A stretch of DNA of 64,000 nucleotides from an uncultured Sulfitobacter sp. (GTDB taxonomy: Bacteria > Pseudomonadota > Alphaproteobacteria > Rhodobacterales > Rhodobacteraceae). Under the pieces are notes generated by a model, which made no database searches, was not told where the DNA came from, and saw only the letters and a program-made list of their open reading frames with translations. Positions 21,037-30,836 of the stretch are shown here, piece after piece. Made by a program: the position numbers and the translations under genes. Every line of letters starts with the position of its first letter. The first letter of the stretch is position 1. The stretch lies in assembly GCA_905182645.1 (NCBI GenBank), contig CAJJCJ010000003.1, positions 2,501 to 66,500 on the forward strand, written 5' to 3'.

Positions 21037-22836
21037 TTAGTGATTGTCGCGTGGCATGTACGTGCGGGCGAGGTCTTGATATTCGGTGGAACCGTCCAGC
21101 GTCATGCCCTCATCAAAGCGGCCGACCTTTTCGCGGAACAGCGCCTGCCATGGGGTCTGGCTTTCGGGGATCGCATAGCCGCCCGTCGCCACTAGCTTGC
21201 GGGCGCGATCGGCCAACTCTTCCAATGGGACAAGCATGTCGGCGGTGCATTTGTTTAAGTCGATGCGCACGCGGTCACCCGTTTGTAATAACGCCAGTCC
21301 GCCACCATCGGCAGCCTCGGGCGAGGCGTTCAGGATCGAGGGAGAACCAGAGGTGCCAGATTGCCGGCCGTCACCGATACACGGCAAGGCTTCGACGCCT
21401 TGTTTGAGGAGATAAGCGGGTGGGCGCATGTTCACAACTTCTGCCCCGCCGGGATAACCCTTGGGTCCTGCGCCGCGCATAAACAACATGCATTGCGCGT
21501 CGATTTTTTCGGTGGGATCATCGATGCGGTGGTGGAAATCTTCGGGGCCTTCAAAGACGATCGCGCGGCCTTCAAAAGCGTTAGGGTCATCTGGATTGGA
21601 CAGATATGTCGCGCGGAACGCGGGGCTGATCACGGAGGTTTTCATCAAGGCGCTGTCGAACAGATTGCCCTTCATATTGATAAAACCTGCCTGCGCCTTT
21701 AGCGGATCGCTTACGGGTTTGATCACGAGGGTATCTGCGCTGCGTTTTGCTTTGCAATTGTCGCCTATGGTTTGCCCGTTGGCAGTGATAGCATTTGGGT
21801 GTGGCAGCATGTTGGCGGCCATCAATTCGCCGACCACGGCTGGCACGCCACCCGCATGTTGGTAGTCTTCACCAAGGTATTCGCCTGCAGGCTGAAGGTT
21901 GACCAGGAGAGGCACGTCATGGCCGATCTTTTGCCAGTCGTCATTATCCAGCTGCACGCCAAGGTGACGCGCGATGCCGTTCAAATGGATAGGCGCGTTG
22001 GTTGATCCGCCAATGGCCGAGTTGATCACGATGGCGTTCTCGAAGGCCTCCCGCGTCATGATGTCCGAGGGGCGCAGGTTTTCCCACACCATCTCCACGA
22101 TACGCTTGCCTGTCTCATAGCTGATCTGCCCGCGCTCGCGGTAGGGAGCGGGGATTGCCGCAGAGCCGGGCAATTGCATGCCCAAGGCCTCGGCGAGACT
22201 GTTCATTGTGGTCGCCGTACCCATGGTATTGCAGTAGCCCACGGATGGGGCAGAAGAGGCCACCAGATCCATAAAGCCGTCATTGTCGATCTCGCCTGCG
22301 GCCAACATTTCGCGCGCTCTCCACACGATGGTGCCCGAGCCTGTGCGCTCGCCCTTGAACCAGCCATTGAGCATGGGTCCCACGCTCAGCGCGATGGCGG
22401 GGATATTGACCGTGGCCGCAGCCATCAGCAACGCGGGCGTTGTCTTGTCACAGCCGATGTTGAGGACAACACCGTCTAGCGGATAGCCAAACAGCGTCTC
22501 GACCAGCGACAGATAGGCCAGATTACGGTCCAGCATGGCCGTGGGGCGTTTGCCGGTTTCCTGAATGGGATGCACGGGCACTTCGATACAGGTGCCACCT
22601 GCAGCGATGATGCCGTCGCGCACCCGCTTTGTCAGCTCGATGTGGTGGCGGTTGCATGGGCTCAGATCACTGCCGGTCTGGGCGATGGCGATGATCGGTT
22701 TGCCTGATTGCAGCTCTTCGCGGGTCAGCCCGTAATTTAGATACCGTTCCAGATACATCGCGGTCATTTCCGGATTGTCGGGGTTCATGAACCATTTGCG
22801 CGACCGCAGGTCTTCTATTTCTATTTTCTTGCTCAT
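21037..22836 (-). CDS. IlvD/Edd-family sugar-acid dehydratase
   Basis: 599-residue iron-sulfur dehydratase. The cluster ligands lie in DLSPCNRHH and in [32 protein letters not shown] is the family's C-terminal signature. The N-terminal [19 protein letters not shown] is typical of the pentonate (arabonate/xylonate) branch rather than of dihydroxyacid dehydratase. It would convert an aldonate to its 2-keto-3-deoxy derivative. ATG 22836 overlaps the stop of the preceding SDR gene (ATGA), so the two are coupled. Substrate among L-arabonate, D-xylonate, L-fuconate or a relative is undecided. Confidence 0.88.
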   Translation of the reverse strand: MSKKIEIEDLRSRKWFMNPDNPEMTAMYLERYLNYGLTREELQSGKPIIAIAQTGSDLSPCNRHHIELTKRVRDGIIAAGGTCIEVPVHPIQETGKRPTAMLDRNLAYLSLVETLFGYPLDGVVLNIGCDKTTPALLMAAATVNIPAIALSVGPMLNGWFKGERTGSGTIVWRAREMLAAGEIDNDGFMDLVASSAPSVGYCNTMGTATTMNSLAEALGMQLPGSAAIPAPYRERGQISYETGKRIVEMVWENLRPSDIMTREAFENAIVINSAIGGSTNAPIHLNGIARHLGVQLDNDDWQKIGHDVPLLVNLQPAGEYLGEDYQHAGGVPAVVGELMAANMLPHPNAITANGQTIGDNCKAKRSADTLVIKPVSDPLKAQAGFINMKGNLFDSALMKTSVISPAFRATYLSNPDDPNAFEGRAIVFEGPEDFHHRIDDPTEKIDAQCMLFMRGAGPKGYPGGAEVVNMRPPAYLLKQGVEALPCIGDGRQSGTSGSPSILNASPEAADGGGLALLQTGDRVRIDLNKCTADMLVPLEELADRARKLVATGGYAIPESQTPWQALFREKVGRFDEGMTLDGSTEYQDLARTYMPRDNH

Positions 22837-23579
22837 TGGCCTGACCAACCTCCGTCGATGATATGGGGATGCCCTGTGGTAAAGGCACTTTCGTCACTGG
22901 CCAGATAGACAACCAATGCGGCGATTTCTTCGGCGGATGCGACGCGGCCCATAGGCTGGCGTTCGACGAACTGCTTCAGGGCGGCTTCTTTGCTGCCCAA
23001 CTGCTTGCCCAACTGATCAACGCGGTCGTGCCAACTGGGGGATTCTACGGTGCCAGGACAAATGCAATTGCAGCGGATGCCTTGGGATACATAGTCAACG
23101 GCGACCGATTTGGTCAGACCGATAACAGCCGCCTTGGTCGTGCCATAAATAAAGCGATTCGGCGCGCCGATGACGCTAGAACAAGCGGACGACATATTGA
23201 TAATCGATCCTGTGCCGCGCTCTAGCATGGCGGGCAACGCGGCGCGGATTGTGCGCAGCATCGAGCGGACATTGAGGTCGAGCGCGAAGTCAAGTTCATC
23301 ATCCGTCGCGTCCAAAACCGAGCCATGGTGCACAAAGCCTGCGCAGTTAAACAGCACGTCAGGATTGGCGCGGGCGACACCTTCGGCTACGCTGTCATCG
23401 CTGCGGGCATCAAGGGCAAACGTCTCGACACCCGTCAATGTTGCCAGTGCTTCGGCGTTGACGTCGGTGGCGAAAACCTGTGCGCCTTCAGCTGCCATCG
23501 CCAGGGCACTAGCGCGTCCAATGCCTTGGCCCGCTGCGGTGACTAAGACACGCTTTCCTTCAAGTCTTTGTTTTGTCAT
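22833..23579 (-). CDS. SDR dehydrogenase, 2-keto-3-deoxy-L-fuconate dehydrogenase-like
   Basis: 248-residue classical [18 protein letters not shown] at the N-terminus, [45 protein letters not shown] with the YxxxK pair, and [15 protein letters not shown] closely follow 2-keto-3-deoxy-L-fuconate 4-dehydrogenases. It would oxidise C4 of a 2-keto-3-deoxy acid before FAH cleavage. It is the first gene of a six-gene leftward operon, with the TGGTATACCA palindrome 117 bp upstream of its start. Confidence 0.87.
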   Translation of the reverse strand: MTKQRLEGKRVLVTAAGQGIGRASALAMAAEGAQVFATDVNAEALATLTGVETFALDARSDDSVAEGVARANPDVLFNCAGFVHHGSVLDATDDELDFALDLNVRSMLRTIRAALPAMLERGTGSIINMSSACSSVIGAPNRFIYGTTKAAVIGLTKSVAVDYVSQGIRCNCICPGTVESPSWHDRVDQLGKQLGSKEAALKQFVERQPMGRVASAEEIAALVVYLASDESAFTTGHPHIIDGGWSGQ

Positions 23580-23695
23580 GAATATCCCCCCTCAAACTTC
23601 ACTTCGCATTCGAAAGCAACTCCATCGTGGTCCCTTGTCTGGGTTTCACATGGGATTTTGCTTTGACTTCTCGGCACTATACGCGCGATATTATA

Positions 23696-23711
23696 ATTTG
23701 GTATACCAAAT
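23696..23711. promoter_or_regulatory. TGGTATACCA operator 1 (perfect 16-bp palindrome)
   Basis: ATTTGGTATACCAAAT is fully symmetrical and lies between the leftward SDR operon and the rightward uxaA operon. The same core occurs at six other intergenic places up to 46.4 kb. Its form suits FadR/FCD-type GntR proteins such as the one encoded at 34931-35614. Confidence 0.75.
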
Positions 23712-23804
23712 CGTACTTCATTTTCAGTCTGCGAGTCTCTATGCAGTGCCCACCCGTTTGAGCGCGTGTGAATTACACGCCAATTGAGAAAGAAAAAGTA
23801 TCCT

Positions 23805-25313
23805 ATGGACTGTGTGCGCCTTGATCCCTCCGACAATGTTGTGACTGCAACCCGTGCGCTTGCCGCCAATGCCGAAGTTGAGGGCATCGCGACAACTGCG
23901 CTGGTCCCGTCTGGTCATAAGGTCGCGACAATGGCGATTGCGCAGGGTGAGGCGGTGCGCAAATACGCGCAAGTCATCGGCTACGCATCGCAAGACATCG
24001 CGGCGGGAGATCACGTGCACACGCATAATACTGAGTTTCGCAATACTGAGGCTGACTATGAATTTTCGACCGACTTGCGCCCTGTCGCGATTGTGCCCAA
24101 GGATCAGCGCGATACTTTCATGGGTTATCGTCGTGAAAACGGCAGCGTCGGGACGCGCAATTATATTGCTATTGTCACGTCAGTAAATTGTTCGGCCACG
24201 GCGGCGCGGATGATCGCGGATCACTTTACGCCTGACATCATGGCGCAGTACCCCAACGTCGATGGCGTCGCGGCCTTCGTGCATGGCACGGGTTGCGGCA
24301 TGGCGGGCGACGGCGATGGGTTTGAGGCCTTGCAGCGGGTGATGTGGGGCTATGCGCGTCATCCCAATCATGCGGGTGTTTTGATGGTGGGTCTGGGATG
24401 CGAAATGAACCAGATTGATTGGTTGCTCGATGCATGGGGTCTAAAGCAGGGGCCTTTGTTTCAGACGATGAACATTCAGAATGTCGCGGGTTTGCGGCGG
24501 ACGGTCGAGCTGGGCATCGAAAAAGTAGCAGTGATGTTGCCACTGGCGAACGAAGCGGAGCGGACGCCTTGTCCCGCGTCCGAATTGAAAGTTGCGCTAC
24601 AATGTGGCGGATCGGATGCGTGGTCGGGGATCACGGCGAACCCTGCGCTTGGCTATGCGTGTGATTTGCTGGTTGCCCAAGGCGGGACAGGCGTGTTGGC
24701 TGAAACGCCCGAGATTTATGGCGCCGAGCATTTGTTGACACGTCGCGCAGTGGATCGCGCTGTCGGCGACAAGCTGATCGGCTTGATCAGCTGGTGGCAG
24801 GACTACACGACGCGCAACCGCGGCTCTATGGATAACAATCCGTCTCCTGGTAACAAAAAGGGTGGGCTGACGACGATCCTTGAAAAATCGCTTGGTGCTG
24901 CGGCAAAGGGTGGCACGACGCCTTTGACTGGCGTCTATAGATACGCGGAAACGGTGACGGCGCATGGCTTCACCTTTATGGACAGCCCCGGCTATGACCC
25001 TGCGTCGGTCACAGGGCAAATCGCGGGCGGCTGCAATTTGGTCTGCTTCACCACAGGGCGCGGGTCGGCGTTTGGATCAAAGCCCAGCCCGACGATCAAG
25101 GTCGCAACAAACTCTGAAATGGCGGCACGCATGTCTGAGGACATGGACGTGGACGCGGGCACGATCCTAAGCGGTGGCGTCAGCGTCGCACAAAAAGGGC
25201 GCGAGATTTACGAGATGTTCTTGGCCGTTGCCTCGGGCGAGGCCAGTAAGTCCGAGGCGCAGGGGCTTGGCGATTACGAATTTGTTCCATGGCAAATCGG
25301 CGCTGTGATGTGA
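23805..25313 (+). CDS. UxaA-family altronate/galactarate-type dehydratase
   Basis: 502 residues, full length. N-terminal SAF-like domain ends with AGDHVHTHN; GSVGTRNYIAIVTSVNCSATAARM, VHGTGCGMAGDGDG, LQCGGSDAWSGITANPALG and GGCNLVCFTTGRGSAFGSKPSPT are conserved segments of this dehydratase family. It dehydrates a hexonate or pentonate to a 2-keto-3-deoxy acid. Some members of this family act on L-fuconate, so it may serve the divergent SDR-FAH operon. ATG 23805 is preferred to the upstream in-frame TTG. The next gene's GTG overlaps its stop (ATGTGA). Confidence 0.87.
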   Translation: MDCVRLDPSDNVVTATRALAANAEVEGIATTALVPSGHKVATMAIAQGEAVRKYAQVIGYASQDIAAGDHVHTHNTEFRNTEADYEFSTDLRPVAIVPKDQRDTFMGYRRENGSVGTRNYIAIVTSVNCSATAARMIADHFTPDIMAQYPNVDGVAAFVHGTGCGMAGDGDGFEALQRVMWGYARHPNHAGVLMVGLGCEMNQIDWLLDAWGLKQGPLFQTMNIQNVAGLRRTVELGIEKVAVMLPLANEAERTPCPASELKVALQCGGSDAWSGITANPALGYACDLLVAQGGTGVLAETPEIYGAEHLLTRRAVDRAVGDKLIGLISWWQDYTTRNRGSMDNNPSPGNKKGGLTTILEKSLGAAAKGGTTPLTGVYRYAETVTAHGFTFMDSPGYDPASVTGQIAGGCNLVCFTTGRGSAFGSKPSPTIKVATNSEMAARMSEDMDVDAGTILSGGVSVAQKGREIYEMFLAVASGEASKSEAQGLGDYEFVPWQIGAVM

Positions 25314-26305
25314 GGCGACTTGTCGTCATCGGTGGCGGGCTGATTGGCATCCGTCATGTGCAAGCGGTTCAAGCGCATGAAGACTGCGAGCTGGTCGGCT
25401 TGGTCGATCCAAATATGGGCATTGTGGCGGGGGATGTGGCGCGGTTTGCCGATATGGCCGAGGTGCCTGACGGCGTTGACGGTGCGATCATTGCGACGCC
25501 AACGGGGCTGCACGCGGCCCATGGAATTGCGGCGGCAAAGCGGGGTTGGCATGTGCTGATCGAAAAACCGGTCGCCGCTGATGTGGCAGGGGCGCAGGCA
25601 TTGCAAGCGGCATTGAGCAACGCTGGAGTGCAGTCATTGGTCGGTCATCATCGCCGCTATCATGCGTCTGTGCGCCAGTTGCGCGCGATGCTGGCAGAGG
25701 GCGCGATTGGTACGCCTGTGACAGCCAGTTTGATCTGGGCGATGCGCAAACCGGATGGCTATTTCGATGGGAATTGGCGCACGGCTGGCGGATCGCCGGT
25801 GATGATAAACCTCGTCCACGACATTGATATCTTGCGCTTCGTCTTGGGTGAAATCAGCGACATCGCCTGTCTTGCTGGTGCGCCGCTACGCGATGGTGGA
25901 CGCATCGAAAGCGGGGCGGTCGCCCTGCGTTTTGAACGGGGCGTTACCGCGACGATCAGCTTTGCAGACACAGCGCCCAGCCCTTGGGGGTTCGAGGCGG
26001 GTACGGGCGAGAACCCGAATATTGGCACCACAAACCAAGACATGATGTGGATCACAGGCACGCAAGGCGGCATCAGTTTTCCGTCGTTGACCCAATGGAA
26101 CGGTGTGGACTGGGGTCAGGCGGCTCAGACGGTGCCCGTCGATGTGGCGGTCAACGAAGCCGTCCCATTGGCCGCGCAATTGGATCACTTCTTGGATGTC
26201 ATCGGGGGCGCCGCGCCCTTGATTGATGTGGCCGACGCCACACGGACATTGCAAGTAGCATTGGACATTGAAACGCAATTACGTGGCACCGGTGCCGCGA
26301 CATGA
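25310..26305 (+). CDS. Gfo/Idh/MocA-family sugar dehydrogenase
   Basis: 331 residues if the GTG overlapping the uxaA stop is used (ATG 25289 is an alternative). N-terminal VVIGGGLIGIRHVQAV binds NAD(P); VLIEKPVAADVAGA carries the conserved EKP lysine, and VHDIDILRF the catalytic His region. Family members oxidise aldoses or inositols at C1 or another carbon. Because an apionate pathway lies 15 kb downstream under the same operator type, a D-apiose dehydrogenase role is one idea, but many aldoses are equally possible. Confidence 0.8.
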   Translation: MRRLVVIGGGLIGIRHVQAVQAHEDCELVGLVDPNMGIVAGDVARFADMAEVPDGVDGAIIATPTGLHAAHGIAAAKRGWHVLIEKPVAADVAGAQALQAALSNAGVQSLVGHHRRYHASVRQLRAMLAEGAIGTPVTASLIWAMRKPDGYFDGNWRTAGGSPVMINLVHDIDILRFVLGEISDIACLAGAPLRDGGRIESGAVALRFERGVTATISFADTAPSPWGFEAGTGENPNIGTTNQDMMWITGTQGGISFPSLTQWNGVDWGQAAQTVPVDVAVNEAVPLAAQLDHFLDVIGGAAPLIDVADATRTLQVALDIETQLRGTGAAT

Positions 26306-26333
26306 ACATAACGCAGCACAAAAGGACTATATC

Positions 26334-27221
26334 GTGGGTAAACCAGAAATCGGATTTATTGGACTAGGGTTGATGGGGGCTGCGATGGTGAACCGTTTGC
26401 TGGATCAAGGCTATGCGCTGACGATTATGGCCAACAGATCGCGACCCAATATCGACGCGGCCGTTGCACGTGGTGCTGCCGAAGTCGGCACCGCCCGCGA
26501 GGTCGCCGAGGCCAGCGACATCGTGATGTTCTGCATGGACACTTCGGCCAGTGTCGAAGCGCGGATGCGCGGCGCGGACGGTGTGATCGCGGGGCTGCGC
26601 AAAGATGCGGTGGTCATCGACTTTGGCACATCATTGCCCGGCAGCACACGCATTTTGGGGGCCGAGGCCGCAGCGGCGGGTGGCCATTATCTTGACGCGC
26701 CCTTGGGCCGCACACCCTCCCATGCCAAAGATGGTTTGCTGAACATCATGGCGGCGGGTGACAAGGCTGTGTTTGATCGCGTCGAACCTGTGCTCAAGGA
26801 TTTGGGCGAGAACGTCTTTCATCTTGGCGCGTTGGCGTCGGGGCACACGATCAAGCTGCTCAACAACTTCTTTGGCATGACGGTGGCAAACGCGATGGCC
26901 GAAGCCTTTGCTATGGCCGACGTCGCGGGTATCGACCGCAAAAGTGTTTATGACGTAATGGCGGCGGGGCCGCTGCATTCAGGCATGATGGATTTTGTCA
27001 AAGCCTACGGCGTTGATAACGACCCGAACAAGCTGGAGTTCGCGATCAAAAACGCGGCCAAGGACGTGGGCTATTACGCGACGATGGCCAAGGATGCGGG
27101 CGTTGATAGCATCATGTCCAAAGGCTCGCTCGAGGCGTTGACGCTGGCGCGTGACGCAGGGCAGGGTGATGAAATGGTCAGCCAGATGGTCGATTTCTTT
27201 GCTGCTCGTTTCAAGACGTAA
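26334..27221 (+). CDS. Beta-hydroxyacid dehydrogenase (3-hydroxyisobutyrate dehydrogenase family), paralogue 1
   Basis: 295 residues from GTG 26334, which follows AAAGGA with good spacing. IGFIGLGLMGAAMVNRL is the NAD(P) motif; DAPLGRTPSHAKDGLLNIM contains the substrate-binding stretch and GHTIKLLNNFF the catalytic Lys. The family includes tartronate-semialdehyde reductase, L-threonate dehydrogenase and 3-hydroxyisobutyrate dehydrogenase. DAPLGRTP, shared with the paralogue at 44723, differs from the DAPVSGG motif of the ltnD-like gene next to it, suggesting a different substrate. Confidence 0.83.
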   Translation: MGKPEIGFIGLGLMGAAMVNRLLDQGYALTIMANRSRPNIDAAVARGAAEVGTAREVAEASDIVMFCMDTSASVEARMRGADGVIAGLRKDAVVIDFGTSLPGSTRILGAEAAAAGGHYLDAPLGRTPSHAKDGLLNIMAAGDKAVFDRVEPVLKDLGENVFHLGALASGHTIKLLNNFFGMTVANAMAEAFAMADVAGIDRKSVYDVMAAGPLHSGMMDFVKAYGVDNDPNKLEFAIKNAAKDVGYYATMAKDAGVDSIMSKGSLEALTLARDAGQGDEMVSQMVDFFAARFKT

Positions 27222-27254
27222 CGAGATGATTTGACCCACTTGGCTCGCCCAATC

Positions 27255-27270
27255 ATTTGGTATACCATTT
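27255..27270. promoter_or_regulatory. TGGTATACCA operator 2, upstream of ltnD
   Basis: ATTTGGTATACCATTT, with the core at 27258-27267, 29 bp before the ltnD ATG and after the preceding gene. It implies that ltnD-otnKCI has its own regulated promoter inside the rightward gene array. Confidence 0.72.
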
Positions 27271-27295
27271 CTATAAATCAACTTAGGAGGCTGTT

Positions 27296-28195
27296 ATGTC
27301 GGACTATAAAGTAGGGATATTCGGCCTTGGGGCGATGGGTTTTGGCATGGCGGGCGCGTTACGTCGTGCGGGGCTTATGACCCATGGATTTGATATCAAC
27401 ACGGACGCTGTGGCAAAGTTCAAAGCCGAAGGCGGCGCAGATGGCACGCTGGATGAGGTTGCATCGACGCTAGACGCAGCGGTGGTCGTCGTGGTCAACG
27501 CGGCGCAAACCGAAGCGGTCTTGTTCGGCGCGAACGGCATCGCGACGAAGCTTGCCAAAGGCACGGCCGTGATTTCATGCGCGACCGTCGCGCCCGATTT
27601 TGCCCGCGATATGGCTAGGCGCTGCGAAGAGTTAGGGCTGCTTTATCTAGATGCGCCGGTATCGGGCGGGACAATCAAAGCGGGCGAAGGTACGTTGTCT
27701 ATCCTCGCGGCGGGCGCACCTGCGGCGTTCCAAAAGGGTGGGCCTGCGTTAGATGCGATGTCGGCGAAAGTATTCGCGCTCGGCGATGAAGTGGGTGCGG
27801 GATCATCGATGAAGGCGGTCAACCAAATGCTGACAGGCGTGCATATCGCAGCCATGGCCGAGGCGATGACCTTTGGCATGACGCAGGGGGTCGAGCCCGC
27901 TAAATTCCTAGAAGTCATCACGCAATGTGCAGGCAATAGCTGGGCGCTGGAAAGCCGTGCGCCCTCGATTGTGAACGGCGATTATCATCCGCTGAGTGCT
28001 GTAGATATCTGGCCCAAGGACCTTGGGATTGTTTTGGATATCGCAAAGTCGGCCAAGTTCAGCGCTCCGATCACTGCAGCGGCCTTGCAGCAATATCTAG
28101 CGGCGTCTGGGTCTGGTCTAGGTGGCGAACACGATTCAGCGGTGGCGAAAGTTTATGCCCGTAACGCAGGCCTAACCTTGCCGGGGCAAGACTAA
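27296..28195 (+). CDS. ltnD: L-threonate dehydrogenase-like beta-hydroxyacid dehydrogenase
   Basis: 299 residues. GIFGLGAMGFGMA binds NAD; DAPVSGGTIKAGEGTLSI and MKAVNQMLTGVHIAAMAEA (catalytic Lys) are the family motifs. LtnD oxidises L-threonate to 2-oxo-tetronate. The gene is preceded by AGGAGG and followed without gap by otnK, otnC and otnI, the standard set for L-threonate/D-erythronate catabolism to dihydroxyacetone phosphate. The context makes the assignment good. Confidence 0.85.
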   Translation: MSDYKVGIFGLGAMGFGMAGALRRAGLMTHGFDINTDAVAKFKAEGGADGTLDEVASTLDAAVVVVVNAAQTEAVLFGANGIATKLAKGTAVISCATVAPDFARDMARRCEELGLLYLDAPVSGGTIKAGEGTLSILAAGAPAAFQKGGPALDAMSAKVFALGDEVGAGSSMKAVNQMLTGVHIAAMAEAMTFGMTQGVEPAKFLEVITQCAGNSWALESRAPSIVNGDYHPLSAVDIWPKDLGIVLDIAKSAKFSAPITAAALQQYLAASGSGLGGEHDSAVAKVYARNAGLTLPGQD

Positions 28196-29446
28196 GTGGT
28201 GGTGGTTTTAGGGGCGATTGCCGACGATTTTACTGGGGCAACGGATTTGGCGGGGCTGCTGGCACGAAGCGGTGCGCGCGTGTCCTTGCGGATCGGTGTG
28301 CCAGAAGAACCGCCATCGCAAACAGCACCTTACGAAGTGATCGCGTTGAAAATCCGCACCATACCTGTGGCCGACGCTGTGGCTCAGTCTGAGGCGGCAT
28401 TGGCTTGGTTACAGGCAGCGGGTGCGAAGCAGTTTTTCTGGAAATATTGCTCAACCTTTGATTCCACACCTGAGGGAAACATCGGACCAGTGGCTGAGGC
28501 GTTGATGGCGCGGCTGGGGACAAAACAGACGATCTATTGCCCTGCGTTTCCCGAAAACGGGCGTAGCATTTTCATGGGGAATCTGTTTGTTGGCCAACAG
28601 CCCTTGGCGGAAAGTCCGATGAAGGATCATCCTTTGACGCCGATGCGGGACTCGAACCTGATGCGGCTTTTAGCGCCGCAGGTGACGGGCGATGTCGGGC
28701 TAATTGATCGCCTTTGCGTTGCGCGGGGTGCTGACGCTGTGCGTGCGAAATTGGCGTGGCTGACTGATCAAGGCATCGCTCATGTGGTCGTCGATGCGGT
28801 TGCGGATGCGGACCTTGAGATCATCGCGCAGGCATGCCAATCGTTTAAATTGCTGACAGGGGGCAGTGCGTTGGCGATGCCGTTACCTGCGCTTCATAGC
28901 CTAGACGGTAACCCGATTGCGGACCCGTGGCAGGCCCCGAAGGGAGAGGCTTTGGTATTGTCAGGATCGTGTTCTGACATGACCCAGCGACAGGTTGCGG
29001 CCTATGCGACGTCGGCGCCGTCTTACAAATTGGACCCGCTCATGCTGGCGCGTGACGGGGTGCAGCCTGTGCTGGATTGGCTGGCGGGGCAAAGCGGCGC
29101 GCCGCTGATCTATGCCACCGCTGCGCCGCAAGATGTGCGTGCAGCACAGGACCAGTTGGGACGGGATCGCGCGGGGGTATTGGTGGAAGACGCCTTGGCG
29201 CAGATCGCCGTGTTTGCCCGCGACAAAGGGGTGCGGCGGATCGTCGTTGCGGGTGGCGAATCTTCGGGCGCTGTCACGCAAGCCTTGGGCGTGACGCGGC
29301 TCGACGTTGGGCCAGAAATTGCGCCGGGTGTGCCGTGGTGTGCATGCGACAGCGACGGCAAACGGATGGCGCTGGCGTTGAAATCCGGTAACTTCGGAGC
29401 CGAAGCATTTTTTGCCTCTGCATTGCAAAAGTTGGACAGCCTATGA
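28196..29446 (+). CDS. otnK: 3-oxo-tetronate 4-kinase (four-carbon acid sugar kinase family)
   Basis: 416 residues. IADDFTGATDLAGLLARSG at the N-terminus and VAGGESSGAVTQALGV near the C-terminus are signatures of the former DUF1537 kinases. It phosphorylates 3-oxo-tetronate at C4. GTG at 28196 (or 28199) directly follows the ltnD stop. The end overlaps the otnC start by four bases (ATGA). A second, diverged kinase of this family is encoded at 41065. Confidence 0.87.
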   Translation: MVVVLGAIADDFTGATDLAGLLARSGARVSLRIGVPEEPPSQTAPYEVIALKIRTIPVADAVAQSEAALAWLQAAGAKQFFWKYCSTFDSTPEGNIGPVAEALMARLGTKQTIYCPAFPENGRSIFMGNLFVGQQPLAESPMKDHPLTPMRDSNLMRLLAPQVTGDVGLIDRLCVARGADAVRAKLAWLTDQGIAHVVVDAVADADLEIIAQACQSFKLLTGGSALAMPLPALHSLDGNPIADPWQAPKGEALVLSGSCSDMTQRQVAAYATSAPSYKLDPLMLARDGVQPVLDWLAGQSGAPLIYATAAPQDVRAAQDQLGRDRAGVLVEDALAQIAVFARDKGVRRIVVAGGESSGAVTQALGVTRLDVGPEIAPGVPWCACDSDGKRMALALKSGNFGAEAFFASALQKLDSL

Positions 29447-30093
29447 GCACGGATGCGAATTTGCGCGAGCAGATGTGCGTGCTGGCGAAGTCGCTTTTTG
29501 ATCGTGGGCTGACAGGGGGCTCGACGGGTAATATCTCGGCCCGCACCTCGGACGGCGGCTTGCTGGTGTCGCCGACAGGGTCCAGTTTCGGGCGGCTTGA
29601 TCCGGCGCGACTGTCGCTTTTTGACCCGACGGGCCAACATATTGGCGGCGACATGCCGACCAAGGAGATGCCCCTGCATAGCGCGTTCTACGAGGCTCGC
29701 TCAACCGCAGGCGCAGTCGTGCACTTGCACTCGGCGCACTCAGTCGCGTTGTCGTTGCTAGAGGATCAAGACCCTGATGATTTCCTGCCCCCATTGACTC
29801 CTTATGCGATTATGAAGCTTGGTAAAGTCGCCCTGCTGCCCTTCTTTCTCCCTGGAGATGCCGCGATGGGCGACGCGGTGCGCGGGTTGGCGGGCAAACG
29901 GTCGGCGGTGATGTTGGCGCATCACGGACCCGTTGTTGCGGGCAAAGATGTTGAGGCCGCCTGCAACGCGATTGAGGAATTGGAAGATACGGCGCGATTG
30001 GCGTTACTGACTTACGGTATGGCGCGGCGGCAGTTGAGTGACGCGCAGATCAAGGACGTTGTCACGAAGTTTGATGTGGAGTGGGAGTCATGA
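29443..30093 (+). CDS. otnC: 3-oxo-tetronate 4-phosphate decarboxylase (class II aldolase fold)
   Basis: 216 residues. GLTGGSTGNISAR, TGSSFGRLDP, a metal-binding HLHSAH stretch and MLAHHGPVVAGKD are class II aldolase/adducin motifs. OtnC decarboxylates 3-oxo-tetronate 4-phosphate to dihydroxyacetone phosphate and CO2. It is coupled to otnK and otnI by ATGA overlaps on both sides. Confidence 0.87.
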   Translation: MSTDANLREQMCVLAKSLFDRGLTGGSTGNISARTSDGGLLVSPTGSSFGRLDPARLSLFDPTGQHIGGDMPTKEMPLHSAFYEARSTAGAVVHLHSAHSVALSLLEDQDPDDFLPPLTPYAIMKLGKVALLPFFLPGDAAMGDAVRGLAGKRSAVMLAHHGPVVAGKDVEAACNAIEELEDTARLALLTYGMARRQLSDAQIKDVVTKFDVEWES

Positions 30094-30836
30094 AGTTTTC
30101 TGCCAATCTAGGATTTTTGTGGACCGATAGAGCGTTGCCAGATGCGATCCGCGCAGCAAAGGCCGCTGGATTTGAGGCGGTAGAATGTCATTGGCCCTAT
30201 GATCATGACGTCGATGCTGTTGCGTCCGCGCTGCGGCAAACAGGGTTACCAATGTTGGGCTTAAATACCCGGCGTGGCCAACCTGGTGAAAACGGCTTGT
30301 CTGCTTTGCCGGGGCGCGAGGACGAGGCGCGCGCGGCGATTGATGAAGCGCTGGCTTACGCGAAGGCGACTGATACGGGGGCGGTTCATGTTATGGCAGG
30401 TTTCGCGCAAGGGGCCGATGCCCATGCTACTTTTGCCGAAAACCTGCGCTATGCCTGCGCGCAGGCCGCGGAACGCACGATCTTGATTGAGCCGTTGAAC
30501 GGTTATGACGCGCCAGGCTATTTCCTGATCCGTACGACCCAAGCTGCGGCGTTGATCGAAGAGGTTGGCGCGCCAAACCTTCGACTGATGTTTGACTGTT
30601 ATCATGTGCAACTCACCGAAGGCGACGTGGCCCGTCGCCTTGAAAAACTGTTGCCCTTGATTGGGCATATTCAGGTCGCCTCGATCCCCGATCGTGGCAC
30701 ACCGGATCATGGAGAGTTGAACTATCCCCATATCTGGCAGGTCTTGGATCGGCTGGGATGGGATCGACCGATTGGCGCGGAATACAAGCCAACAGGCGAT
30801 ACGGATGCCAGTCTACGGTGGCTGTCAGCCGTCTAG
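30090..30836 (+). CDS. otnI: 2-oxo-tetronate isomerase (hydroxypyruvate isomerase family)
   Basis: 248 residues, TIM-barrel isomerase. MKFSANLGFLW at the start, VECHWPYD, ILIEPLNGYDAPGYFL with a metal-binding Glu, LMFDCYHVQ and HIQVASIPDRGTPDHGE match the family. It interconverts 2-oxo- and 3-oxo-tetronate, linking LtnD or DenD to OtnK. ATG 30090 follows GGGAG and overlaps the otnC stop. Its 3' end overlaps the convergent SAF-domain gene by 12 bp. Confidence 0.87.
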   Translation: MKFSANLGFLWTDRALPDAIRAAKAAGFEAVECHWPYDHDVDAVASALRQTGLPMLGLNTRRGQPGENGLSALPGREDEARAAIDEALAYAKATDTGAVHVMAGFAQGADAHATFAENLRYACAQAAERTILIEPLNGYDAPGYFLIRTTQAAALIEEVGAPNLRLMFDCYHVQLTEGDVARRLEKLLPLIGHIQVASIPDRGTPDHGELNYPHIWQVLDRLGWDRPIGAEYKPTGDTDASLRWLSAV

